Shown: in pieces, positions 32,618-39,481 of the stretch
How the letters are laid out: each line of letters starts with the position of its first letter
How positions within the stretch are numbered: the stretch's first letter is position 1
Source: Ectothiorhodospiraceae bacterium
GTDB taxonomy: Bacteria; Pseudomonadota; Gammaproteobacteria; Nitrococcales; Aquisalimonadaceae
Direction of reading: 5' to 3'
DNA length: 39,481 bases
Assembly (NCBI GenBank): GCA_020831845.1
Contig: JAFIFV010000110.1
Location: forward strand, 1 to 39,481
Notes under the pieces: model-generated
Databases searched by the model: none
Seen by the model: the letters and a program-made list of their open reading frames with translations, nothing else
Told to the model about the DNA's origin: nothing
Program-made: the position numbers and the translations under genes

Positions 32618-33521
32618 CGGTGTCTCCTTCGGGGATGATGACCGTGATTGCCCCCGGCTGGATGGTGAATGTGGCCGGTGTGTGGCCGGCGGTCTCTCCA
32701 TCCGCGGTGATGCGATGGCGCCGCCGCGTGTGCAGTTCCATCCGCTTGCCGGTCGCGCGCCAGACTTCCTTGGCTCCTGCGGTTCCGCGCATCACAGTGA
32801 CGGCCGCACGCAGCAGGCGCCAGGAATCCGTGGCCCGGACACAGCAGATATCCATCAGGCCATCGGCAATGTCCGCCTCCTCGCTGACCGGAACGCCGCC
32901 GCCTGAATAACGGCCGTTGCCGATTGCCACGTGAACCGCCCAGAACCGCCGCGTTTCCCCATCCACGGTAATACGAACCCGGAAGGGACGATAGTTCCAA
33001 AGCGTTTCAAGAAGTGACAAAGGGTAGCTCAGAGCCCGCCAGCGCTGCTTGCGCTCGGTGGTGACTTTTTGCTTGGCGCGTGCACCGACGCCGACATGGG
33101 CGACGTTGATGAAGTAGTCTCCGTTGAAACGGCTGACATCAATGCGACGGCTATGACCCGCTGCGATCACGGCTGCCGCCTCCGCCGGTTCGGTGGGAAT
33201 TCCCAGTGTTCTGGCCAGATCGTTTGCGGTGCCGAGCGGAAGGATGCCGACAGGTGCGCCGTCGCCGATGAGACCTGGCAGCGCGGCATGAACCGTTCCG
33301 TCGCCACCGGCAATTACCACGATGTCGTAGTCTCGCCGGCCGCTGGCGGCGGCATCCACCAGTTCCTCCACCCCTGCCGGCGCCCGCTGCGTGCAGTTGT
33401 AACCGGCCTCCTCGAGCGTCTGGATGGCCTTGGAAATGGGGTCGTCCTCATGGCGGCCGGCGCCGGGGTTGGCAAGCAGCAGCAGGCGGCGTGATTCGGG
33501 TGCGCTTCGGCTTGGCTTCAA
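32607..33521 (-). CDS. Diacylglycerol kinase-family lipid kinase (YegS/DagK-like)
   Basis: A 304-residue lipid kinase. The nucleotide-binding VVIAGGDGTVHAALPGL motif and ILPLGTANDLARTLGIP are diagnostic. The second domain holds VAHVGVGARA, VAIGNGRYSGGG and ADIADGLMDICCV. It phosphorylates diacylglycerol or a related lipid at the inner membrane. It starts with TTG at 33521; AAGGAA lies about 9 nt upstream and no ATG occurs before the first conserved strand (LLLLANPGAG). It overlaps the DUF2383-like gene by 11 bp. Confidence 0.88.
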   Translation of the reverse strand: MKPSRSAPESRRLLLLANPGAGRHEDDPISKAIQTLEEAGYNCTQRAPAGVEELVDAAASGRRDYDIVVIAGGDGTVHAALPGLIGDGAPVGILPLGTANDLARTLGIPTEPAEAAAVIAAGHSRRIDVSRFNGDYFINVAHVGVGARAKQKVTTERKQRWRALSYPLSLLETLWNYRPFRVRITVDGETRRFWAVHVAIGNGRYSGGGVPVSEEADIADGLMDICCVRATDSWRLLRAAVTVMRGTAGAKEVWRATGKRMELHTRRRHRITADGETAGHTPATFTIQPGAITVIIPEGDTDAA

Positions 33522-33880
33522 GCCCCGGTTTCCTTCGCTGCGCGCAGGGAGTCGGGTGCCCGGTCGCCGGCGGCGCAGCCGACGCGCGCGACGTCAGAGG
33601 AGGGGCAGGGGTGAGCTGCGCTTGTGGCGGTTGCCTTCATAGGCTTCAAGGATGGCACGGAATTCGCTTTCCGCCACATCCTTTGCCGCCGGAACGCCGT
33701 GGATGGCCTTGTGGCTGCCGCCAGGCGGCTCCTCGTCAGGCCGTATGGAAGAGGGTCGCCAGGTCCGCCGCGGCTCAACTCAACGGCTCGGGAATCTTCG
33801 CCCCCGATCCCAAGCGTGCTTTCGCTACCGTCCAGAATGTTGACGGATCCGGAGCCACGTAAGCCGCAATGGGAGTGCTA
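33522..33880. other. Gene-free 359-bp segment with a possible coding remnant
   Basis: No complete gene is convincing. On the minus strand, from about 33776 down to the stop at 33595, one frame without an ATG reads like a protein C-terminus, with KAIHGVPAAKDVAESEF then RAILEAYEGNRHKR. It could be a decayed gene or the end of a lost one. The family is not recognised. Confidence 0.35.
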
Positions 33881-33907
33881 CTGCCGGCCGTAACCGATGG
33901 CCGGCAG
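33881..33907 (-). terminator. Hairpin downstream of metY
   Basis: CTGCCGGCC (33881-33889) and GGCCGGCAG (33899-33907) form a perfect 9-bp stem with a 9-nt loop, 14 nt after the metY stop. No T-tract follows, but placement and stem strength fit a terminator. Confidence 0.55.
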
Positions 33908-33921
33908 CAGCAGGATGATGC

Positions 33922-35196
33922 CTAGCCGGCGGCCTTCATGGCCTGGTCGATGTCGGCCAGGATGTCATCGATGTGCTCGATGCCGATGGACAGCCGCACC
34001 ATATCCCGGCTGACGCCGGCCGAAGCCAGTTCCTGATCGTTCAACTGGCGATGGGTGGTCGTGGCCGGGTGGCAGGCCAGCGACTTGGCGTCCCCGATGT
34101 TCACCAGGCGGGTGATGAGTTGCAGCGCATCGATGAACCTTGCGCCCGCCTCGGCGCCGCCCTTGATGCCGAAACTGAGCACGCTGGCGGCCCGGCCGTT
34201 CATGTACTTCTGCGCCAGTTCATGATCAGGGCTGCTCTTCAGGCCGGCGAATTTCACCCAGCCCACCTGAGCGTGTCCTTCCAGGTATTCCGCCACCTTC
34301 TGGGCATTTTCGCAGTGGCGATCCATGCGCAGCGGCAGCGTTTCGATGCCCTGCAGAATCTGGAACGCATTGAACGGCGACAGCGCGGAACCGGTGTTGC
34401 GTAGCGGCACCACCCGGCAGCGGCCGATGAAGGCCGCCGGCCCCAGGGCTTCCGTATAGACCACGCCGTGGTAGGAGGGGTCGGGTTCGTTCAGCATGCG
34501 GAAGCGTTCCTTGTGCTCCGCCCAGGGGAATTTGCCGGAGTCCACCACCACGCCGGCCACCGTTGTGCCATGCCCGCCCATGTACTTGGTCAGGGAATGA
34601 ACCACGATGTCCGCACCGTGCTCGATGGGGCGCCACAGGTAGGGGGTGGGGACGGTGTTGTCCACGATCAGCGGCACACCGTGGGCGTGGGCGATTTCCG
34701 CCATTCGGGCAATGTCCACGACGTTGCCTGAGGGGTTGCCGACGGTCTCGCAGAAGACGGCCTTGGTCCTGTCGTCGATCTTCGCCGCCAGGTTGTCCAG
34801 GTCGTCATGGGAGATGAAGCGTACCTCGATACCACGTCGGGGCAGGGAATGCGCGAACAGATTGTAGGTGCCGCCGTAGAGCTGGCTGGTGGTGACGATG
34901 TTGTCGCCCACCTCGGCGATGGTCTCGATGGCGTAGGTGATCGCCGCCATGCCAGAGCTGACGGCCAGGCCCCCGATGCCGCCCTCCATTTCCGCCACCC
35001 GCTGTTCCAGCACGGCGTTGGTGGGGTTCATGATACGGGTGTAGATGTTCCCTTCCACTTTCAGGTCAAACAGGTCGGCCCCGTGCTGGGTGTTGTCGAA
35101 GGCGTAGGAGGTTGTCTGGTAGATGGGCACGGCCACGGCCTTGGTGGTGGGGTCGGGGCTGTAGCCGCCATGGACGGCAAGAGTCTCCAGTTTCAT
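33922..35196 (-). CDS. metY: O-acetylhomoserine sulfhydrylase / aminocarboxypropyltransferase
   Basis: A 424-residue Cys/Met-metabolism PLP enzyme that makes homocysteine from O-acetylhomoserine and sulfide. The N-terminus TLAVHGGYSPDPTTKAVAVPIYQTTSY, the Y-x-R in IYTRIMNPTNAVLEQR, SSGMAAI and the PLP lysine in VVHSLTKYMGGHGT are all present. Length near 425 and the GVVVDSGKFPW insert point to MetY rather than MetB or MetZ. GAGGAG precedes the start. A structured leader lies at 35236-35277. Confidence 0.93.
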   Translation of the reverse strand: MKLETLAVHGGYSPDPTTKAVAVPIYQTTSYAFDNTQHGADLFDLKVEGNIYTRIMNPTNAVLEQRVAEMEGGIGGLAVSSGMAAITYAIETIAEVGDNIVTTSQLYGGTYNLFAHSLPRRGIEVRFISHDDLDNLAAKIDDRTKAVFCETVGNPSGNVVDIARMAEIAHAHGVPLIVDNTVPTPYLWRPIEHGADIVVHSLTKYMGGHGTTVAGVVVDSGKFPWAEHKERFRMLNEPDPSYHGVVYTEALGPAAFIGRCRVVPLRNTGSALSPFNAFQILQGIETLPLRMDRHCENAQKVAEYLEGHAQVGWVKFAGLKSSPDHELAQKYMNGRAASVLSFGIKGGAEAGARFIDALQLITRLVNIGDAKSLACHPATTTHRQLNDQELASAGVSRDMVRLSIGIEHIDDILADIDQAMKAAG

Positions 35197-35235
35197 TGTT
35201 GCTCCTCATTGGTTGTGTGCTTTGCATGTTGCTTG

Positions 35236-35277
35236 CCCCCGCGCTTCAGGCGCTGCGCGACCAAGCCCGGTCGGGGG
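35236..35277 (-). ncRNA. Possible structured leader of metY (three-way junction)
   Basis: Outer stem 35236-35240/35273-35277 (CCCCC/GGGGG) encloses two adjacent helices, 35241-35244/35255-35258 (GCGC/GCGC) and 35259-35262/35269-35272 (GACC/GGTC), with no unpaired bases at the junction. It lies 40-81 nt upstream of metY. It does not match a SAM or SAH riboswitch that I recognise; it may simply be GC-rich pairing. Confidence 0.3.
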
Positions 35278-35385
35278 ATTGTAACGCGGCATTCGGAAGT
35301 TGAAGTGGCTTAGTTCCCCGAAGGCGTCTGTGTTTCGAACAACTCTTGCGGGGCGGTCCGGAGGTAGTTGTTTCAAGTTAATTCC

Positions 35386-35418
35386 ATTTGAGCGATTTAA
35401 TACTATTATCGCTTAAAT
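35386..35418. promoter_or_regulatory. Operator inverted repeat upstream of the Xre/RES module
   Basis: ATTTGAGCGAT (35386-35396) and ATCGCTTAAAT (35408-35418) are inverted repeats with one mismatch and an 11-nt spacer, in an AT-rich promoter region 47-79 nt before the antitoxin gene. The typical autoregulatory placement suggests binding by the Xre-type antitoxin. Confidence 0.55.
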
Positions 35419-35464
35419 GAGCTAAACTATAGGTGCAATCCAGACTCTCGTCGGAGGAGCCGCC

Positions 35465-35848
35465 ATGCAGCAGATCTCGCCCCGGAAGCAGCGCCAGCTT
35501 GGCGCAGCGGGCCTGCGTGCGTTTCCGAATATCGTGCGGGCGTGGTGCTTGAAGGAAGCGGAGGCTGCCCGCCTGCTGGGGACGCCCGTCAGTACCTATC
35601 GGCGCTGGAAGAATGCTCCCGAGCGAGCGGCGCTTGACGTGAACCACCTGGAACGACTGTCGTTGATACTGGGCATCTACAAGGATCTGCAGATCCTGCT
35701 GCCCCGAAGCGACTCTGCGGAAAGCTGGGTGCGAAGAGCGAATTCCAATCCGCTGTTTGGCGGTCGGCCGCCCATCGAGCGCATGTTGGGTGGCCAGGTT
35801 GGAGACCTGGTGGTGGTGCGCCAGCATCTGGATAGCGCTCGTGGCTGA
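35465..35848 (+). CDS. Xre/MbcA/ParS-type antitoxin (DUF2384)
   Basis: A 127-residue antitoxin. The N-terminal helical DNA-binding part has LKEAEAARLLGTPVSTYRRWKN. The C-terminal toxin-binding domain has LERLSLILGIYKDLQILLP and the conserved end SNPLFGGRPPIERMLGG, the hallmark of the RES partner family. GGAGGAG precedes the start. Its last 8 bp overlap the toxin gene, so it is made first and coupled. Confidence 0.92.
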   Translation: MQQISPRKQRQLGAAGLRAFPNIVRAWCLKEAEAARLLGTPVSTYRRWKNAPERAALDVNHLERLSLILGIYKDLQILLPRSDSAESWVRRANSNPLFGGRPPIERMLGGQVGDLVVVRQHLDSARG

Positions 35849-36539
35849 CGCGCTGGCGCAATTCCCGGTGCACCAGGTGCATTGGCCCCGTTCCTACCGG
35901 ATCGTGCCGGCGCGATTTCCCCCGGTGCCGCTGTTTGAAGGCATTGCCGGCCACCCGGCTGACGTGGACGCCCTGAACGAGCTGGAAGGCCTTACCTCCC
36001 CCCGTCTGCGCGAGCAGGCCGGCGAGATTCACCTGTTGAAGGAGGAGGATCGCCGTTACGGGCCAGGATGGTCGCCGATCATGGCCGCTATCTGCTACCC
36101 CAGGCCCGGTCGGTTCTCCGATGGCAGCTTCGGTGTCTACTACTGTGCCGACAATGAGCAGACGGCGGTGCGCGAAACCCGTTATCACCGCGAGCGCTTC
36201 ATGCGGGAGTCGAACGAGGCGCCGATGGGGCTGGAAATGCGGGTCTACATCGCGACCCTGAACGCGCCGCTGCTGGACCTGCGCCAGACCGGCTCTGCAG
36301 CCGTCCCCTATCTGAAGCCCGATGACTGGTCAGCCAGCCAGCGGCTGGGCGACCTGGCCCACGCCCGGGACGATTACGGGATCGTTTATCCCAGCGTTCG
36401 CGATCTCAACGGGGGCAACTGTGCCGGCGTATTCCGTCCCCCTGCGCTTGGGCCGACACATCAGGGCAAACACCTTCAGTATCGCTGGAACGGCGAGCGC
36501 ATCACCGACGTGGTGGAGCTACGGGCGACGAGCTACTGA
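35841..36539 (+). CDS. RES domain toxin (NAD+-degrading)
   Basis: A 232-residue RES-domain toxin. Family members degrade NAD+ by phosphorolysis. Key segments are SYRIVPARFPPVP (arginine of the RES name), GRFSDGSFGVYYCADNEQTAVRETRYH with the conserved glutamate, and the late serine/asparagine region YGIVYPSVRDLNGGNCAGVF. The GTG start at 35841 overlaps the antitoxin gene by 8 bp. A longer start at 35757 would lie inside the antitoxin gene and is unlikely. The reading frame is intact, so the toxin may be active. Confidence 0.9.
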   Translation: MADALAQFPVHQVHWPRSYRIVPARFPPVPLFEGIAGHPADVDALNELEGLTSPRLREQAGEIHLLKEEDRRYGPGWSPIMAAICYPRPGRFSDGSFGVYYCADNEQTAVRETRYHRERFMRESNEAPMGLEMRVYIATLNAPLLDLRQTGSAAVPYLKPDDWSASQRLGDLAHARDDYGIVYPSVRDLNGGNCAGVFRPPALGPTHQGKHLQYRWNGERITDVVELRATSY

Positions 36540-36561
36540 CGCCCGGCGACCGGCCCGATCC

Positions 36562-38163
36562 TCATCGACGTGCCTTCGGCAGGGGAACCGTGACCGCCTG
36601 CCCCGGCGCTGAGCAGCCGGCGGCGCAGCAGCGGCCGGGCTGGCGGTTGCGGGTGATGGGACGGTTCTGCTCCGCCGACACCCCGCGGTCCAGCAAGCGC
36701 TCCACCAGTTCCACCTTGTTGCCCACCGGGTAGTTGCGCCAGATCTCCTGCTTCATGGCCGCGGGCGAGCCACCGCCGTGCAGGCTGATCACCGAATACC
36801 AGCCGCCCTGGTAGGAGGCGGTCAGGTCCTCCATGAAGCGGGCGACTTCGATGCGTTTCTCGTAGGGCACATCCGGGTTGGCGCGCAGCACCTCGGAAAG
36901 GGTAGCCGCTGTGGCCGGGTTGTGGTCCTCATCCGGTCCCGGCAGTGCCACGATGAGTCCGCCGGATACCTCGTGTGCGAGGCGGTGCATGTCGTAGATC
37001 TGGGTGGCCAGCAGCAACTTGCCGATATTCGAGAACACCGGATCGGGCATGAAGCTGTCGCTGTGTTCGTCCCGCGTGCCGTAAACGCTGGCTGCCACGC
37101 CGCAGGCGAAGAAGCCTTCGGTGATCTTGATCAGTTCCACCATCGGCTCGCGCAGGTTGGATTTGGTGCCGGGGTCGAAGCCGTTGGCCTCGCACATCAG
37201 CGCGCCGGCGCCGATGAGCAGGTCGCCGAAGCCGGCGCGGGCGCCGATGCAGCTGTGCCGGTGGTGTGTCGCGTAGTTATAGGTAAGCAGGCCGGAATGT
37301 TCCCACTCGCCGGCGTAGAACACCCGCTCCCAGGGCACGAACACGCGGTCGAACAGAACGACGGCGGTGGACTGGCCATAGCGGCGCGAGAACAGCGGCT
37401 CTCCATGCTCGGCCTTTTCTCCGGGACGCCCTGCCGGCCGCGCGACGATGGTGATGCCGTCCGCATCCACCGGCACGGCGCAGCAGACGGCGAAGTCCGC
37501 ATCCTCCCGGCCCATGTTGCGGCAGGGCATGACCAGGAACTCGTGCATGTACGGCGCGCCGGTCACGATGGCCTTGGTGCCGGAGATCACGATGCCCTTG
37601 CCGTTGCGTTCCACAACATGCACGTAGGTGTCGGCGTTGCCCTGCTGGTGCGGGCGCCTGGAACGGTCGCCCTTGGCATCCGTCATCGCGATGCCGAGCG
37701 AAAGGTCCTGCGCCTGCGCGTGCTCCAGGTAGGCCAGGAAGCGGTCCCGGTGCTCGGTGCCGCCGCGGGCGTCGTCGATGTGCGCGCAGACCTGGTGAAT
37801 GGCGTTCAGGGCGTCATGGGCCAGGTAACGCTGCGCGCAGCCGGTCTCCTGACACAGCAGTCGCACCGCCTCCAGCTTGTTCAGCAGGTCACCGCCGGAC
37901 TCGTTGATGTGCAGCATGCGGTTGACGGTGCGCCCGGTCAGCGTCTGCTGCGCCGTCATCAGTGGCGCCTTGTCAGCGTCCAGGGCGAAATCGTAGGTCA
38001 CCGCCAGCGCATTCACGCCGGGCCGGAATTCCGGCGCATCAGCCACCGATTCGACCGCTCGCCCGTCTACGAACACGCGCGGGCTGTACCGGCGGAGCGA
38101 TTCGCGGTAGGCGTCTCCGCTCATCAAGGCGGTGGTTCGCGTTTCGTCTGGGTTGCTGGCCAT
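36562..38163 (-). CDS. 4-Hydroxyphenylacetate 3-hydroxylase / 4-hydroxybutyryl-CoA dehydratase family flavoprotein
   Basis: A 533-residue HpaB-superfamily protein that uses FAD. It aligns well by eye with 4-hydroxybutyryl-CoA dehydratase (AbfD): MSGDAYRESLRRYSPRVFVDG, AMTDAKGDRSRRP, GTKAIVTGAPYMHEFLVMP, HEVSGGLIVALP. Of the four AbfD [4Fe-4S] ligands, the C99 and H292 equivalents are kept (C109, H301), but those of C103 and C299 are Y113 and A308. It is therefore unlikely to be a standard dehydratase and may be a monooxygenase or other flavin enzyme. The C-terminal 30 residues are unusual, with RCCAAGC. It is divergent from a TetR gene. Confidence 0.8.
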   Translation of the reverse strand: MASNPDETRTTALMSGDAYRESLRRYSPRVFVDGRAVESVADAPEFRPGVNALAVTYDFALDADKAPLMTAQQTLTGRTVNRMLHINESGGDLLNKLEAVRLLCQETGCAQRYLAHDALNAIHQVCAHIDDARGGTEHRDRFLAYLEHAQAQDLSLGIAMTDAKGDRSRRPHQQGNADTYVHVVERNGKGIVISGTKAIVTGAPYMHEFLVMPCRNMGREDADFAVCCAVPVDADGITIVARPAGRPGEKAEHGEPLFSRRYGQSTAVVLFDRVFVPWERVFYAGEWEHSGLLTYNYATHHRHSCIGARAGFGDLLIGAGALMCEANGFDPGTKSNLREPMVELIKITEGFFACGVAASVYGTRDEHSDSFMPDPVFSNIGKLLLATQIYDMHRLAHEVSGGLIVALPGPDEDHNPATAATLSEVLRANPDVPYEKRIEVARFMEDLTASYQGGWYSVISLHGGGSPAAMKQEIWRNYPVGNKVELVERLLDRGVSAEQNRPITRNRQPGRCCAAGCSAPGQAVTVPLPKARR

Positions 38164-38188
38164 GACTCCTCCTGAACGTTGTTCTATT

Positions 38189-38207
38189 AATTGAACAGTG
38201 TTCAATT
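38189..38207. promoter_or_regulatory. TetR operator palindrome
   Basis: AATTGAACAGTGTTCAATT is a perfect 9-bp inverted repeat around a central G, between the divergent flavoprotein and TetR genes. A shorter related repeat, GAAC-GTT-GTTC, lies at 38174-38184. Both probably bind the TetR regulator. Confidence 0.7.
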
Positions 38208-38233
38208 TCTCATGCTGAAGCTAGAATGCCGTT

Positions 38234-38908
38234 ATGGAAAAGTCAACGAAACGCAGCCCCGGGAGAGGGGCAAGTGCAGCAGAGGCCGCCGAGGCCTCAC
38301 GGCGGCATCGGGGAAGCGTGATGGCCGAAACCCGACGTGCCCTGATCCTGGACGCCGCCCGCTCCGCCTTCTTCGAGCACGGGCTGGAAGGCGCCAGTAT
38401 GCGCGAGATCGCCCGCCGGGCTGGCTACACCCCCGGCGCCATCTACAGCTATTTCGCGAACAAGGAAGAACTCTACGGTGCCCTATTGGGTGAATCCCTG
38501 GAGCGGCTGAACGCACAGGTCGCCGCAGCCGATTCGGGCGGGGCCCCGGCGGAGCGGCTTGCTGCCACCGCCAGCGCGTTCTTCAGTTTCTATGCGGACA
38601 ACCCCCGCGACCTGGATCTCGGCTTCTATCTGTTCCGCGGCGTGCGGCCCCTGGGCCTGACGCCGGAACTGAATCGGCAGCTGAACGCCAGGTTGCGTGA
38701 TGCCCTGATGCCGAGCGAGGAAGCGCTCCGGGAGCTGGGCTGTACCGTCGAGCAGTCGCAGGCGGAAGTCACCGCCCTGTTCGCCTACAGTGTGGGCGTG
38801 CTGGTGCTCAATCACACCGGCCGGATCCGCATGTTCCGCCAGCGGGCGGAGGATCTTATGCAGCGCTATCTGGAGCAACTCGCCGAGCGTTATCGGTGGG
38901 ACGGATAA
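38234..38908 (+). CDS. TetR family transcriptional regulator
   Basis: A 224-residue regulator. The helix-turn-helix lies at about residues 50-80 (GLEGASMREIARRAGYTPGAIYSYFANKEELYGALL). A basic, Ala-rich N-terminal extension of about 30 residues precedes it. The C-terminal domain is ligand-binding. It is divergent from the HpaB-family gene and separated by the palindrome at 38189. It likely represses that gene and itself. Confidence 0.88.
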   Translation: MEKSTKRSPGRGASAAEAAEASRRHRGSVMAETRRALILDAARSAFFEHGLEGASMREIARRAGYTPGAIYSYFANKEELYGALLGESLERLNAQVAAADSGGAPAERLAATASAFFSFYADNPRDLDLGFYLFRGVRPLGLTPELNRQLNARLRDALMPSEEALRELGCTVEQSQAEVTALFAYSVGVLVLNHTGRIRMFRQRAEDLMQRYLEQLAERYRWDG

Positions 38909-38909
38909 C

Positions 38910-38959
38910 GGCTTATGCCGGGGAGCGACGACGACGGAGCATCATGCCCGGCATAAGCC
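38910..38959. repeat. Perfect 13-bp inverted repeat
   Basis: GGCTTATGCCGGG (38910-38922) and CCCGGCATAAGCC (38947-38959) form a strong stem with a 24-nt loop, 2 nt after the TetR stop. No T-tract follows. It may terminate the TetR transcript or be an intergenic repeat. A second small stem, CGGCCT-GAG-AGGCCG, lies at 38976-38990, close to the next gene's ribosome-binding site. Confidence 0.6.
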
Positions 38960-39002
38960 TAGCCCTTGCAACAACCGGCCTGAGAGGCCGCGAAGGTGAA
39001 AC

Positions 39003-39481
39003 ATGCGCGAGCTGAACAGACCCGCCGAGGTCGGCATGCCAATGGAGGATGTCGACACACCATGCCTGCTTGTCGATCTCGACGCCCTGGAGCGGAACAT
39101 CGCTCGCCTGGCGCAGTACGCCAGTCAGCACGGTGTACGATTGCGCCCGCACGCCAAGACCCACAAGAGCGCGGATATCGCGCTGCTGCAGATGGCGCAC
39201 GGCGCCGTCGGTGTCTGCTGCCAGAAAGTCAGCGAGGCCGAGGCAATGGTCCGCGGCGGGGTGCGGGATGTGCTGGTTTCCAACCAGGTCGTGAATCCCC
39301 GCATGATCGACAGACTGGCGGCGCTCGCCGGCGAGGCGCGGGTGGCGGTCTGCGTGGACAATGAAGCGAACGTGGACGCCATTGCCGCGGCCGCGGCCGC
39401 GGCCGCGCAGCTCACGGGTACCAGAATCGACGTACAGGGCGAGGACGATGTCGGCGCCGGCCCCAGCGGCCTTGCCCCCGG
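39003..39481 (+). CDS. DSD1-type PLP enzyme (D-threonine/3-hydroxyaspartate aldolase-like), 5' part
   Basis: The first 159 residues of a fold-type III PLP enzyme; the gene runs off the window. The N-terminal MEDVDTPCLLVDLDALERNI and the PLP-lysine segment LRPHAKTHKSADIA are diagnostic of the D-threonine aldolase / D-serine dehydratase / 3-hydroxy-D-aspartate aldolase group. CCQKVSEAEAMV and VLVSNQVVN follow as expected. From about 39439 the residues VQGEDDVGAGPSGLAP depart from the usual VLVEVDVGxxRCGVAPG by apparent single-base changes, which suggests poor sequence quality. A GCGGCC repeat codes for an eight-alanine run just before. AAGGTG precedes the start. Confidence 0.8.
   Translation, partial: MRELNRPAEVGMPMEDVDTPCLLVDLDALERNIARLAQYASQHGVRLRPHAKTHKSADIALLQMAHGAVGVCCQKVSEAEAMVRGGVRDVLVSNQVVNPRMIDRLAALAGEARVAVCVDNEANVDAIAAAAAAAAQLTGTRIDVQGEDDVGAGPSGLAP

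Overview
The window is GC-rich bacterial DNA with short intergenic gaps, many 4-bp start/stop overlaps, and gammaproteobacterial hallmarks: an NsrR-type Rrf2 regulator, an E. coli-type LexA box, a PA0069-type radical SAM gene, and PuuD/XdhABC purine genes. Purine catabolism combined with flavocytochrome c sulfide dehydrogenase suggests a halophilic or sulfur-linked gammaproteobacterium (Ectothiorhodospiraceae-like). That placement is inference. No tRNA, rRNA, CRISPR array or intact insertion sequence was seen.

Region 1 (1-5000): an NsrR-like repressor, then a divergent locus. On the minus strand lie a 2-oxoglutarate/Fe(II) oxygenase and an alpha/beta hydrolase. On the plus strand lie an amidase, an AtzH/HpxZ-like small protein and a GntR (FCD) regulator. 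The shared intergenic region carries two copies of the palindrome ATGTATACAT.

Region 2 (4981-15325): a complete route from xanthine to glyoxylate and urea. XdhABC makes urate. The membrane urate hydroxylase PuuD, UraH and UraD make allantoin. PuuE allantoinase, allantoicase and ureidoglycolate lyase finish the pathway. The uraH/uraD divergon carries a third TGTATACA palindrome. Between uraD and xdhC sits a 227-residue protein that reads as a shortened FtsZ/tubulin fold without its GTP-binding loop. This is the most novel-looking gene in the window.

Region 3 (15326-26042): a structured intergenic region with a sigma-54 promoter leads into VOC protein, a nitrate/sulfonate/pyrimidine-type ABC transporter and a FAD monooxygenase. 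A GntR regulator, a cyanuric acid hydrolase/barbiturase-family enzyme, a second amidase, AzlCD and an MFS transporter follow. Together they look like an uptake, oxidation, ring-opening and amide-hydrolysis module for an N-heterocycle, possibly a pyrimidine (barbiturate) or triazine. The substrate is not known.

Region 4 (26056-29783): sulfur oxidation on the minus strand. FccA and FccB (sulfide dehydrogenase) are followed by an intrinsic terminator, then a TsuA/YeeE-like thiosulfate transporter and a fused SoxY-SoxZ carrier with a non-canonical carrier motif.

Region 5 (30090-39481): mixed genes. They are an ABM-domain protein, a LexA-controlled radical SAM protein, a DUF4870 membrane protein, a DUF2383 protein, a lipid kinase, MetY, an Xre/RES toxin-antitoxin pair, a HpaB/4-hydroxybutyryl-CoA dehydratase-family flavoprotein with a divergent TetR regulator, and the 5' part of a DSD1-type PLP enzyme. 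The last ~50 bases look error-rich.
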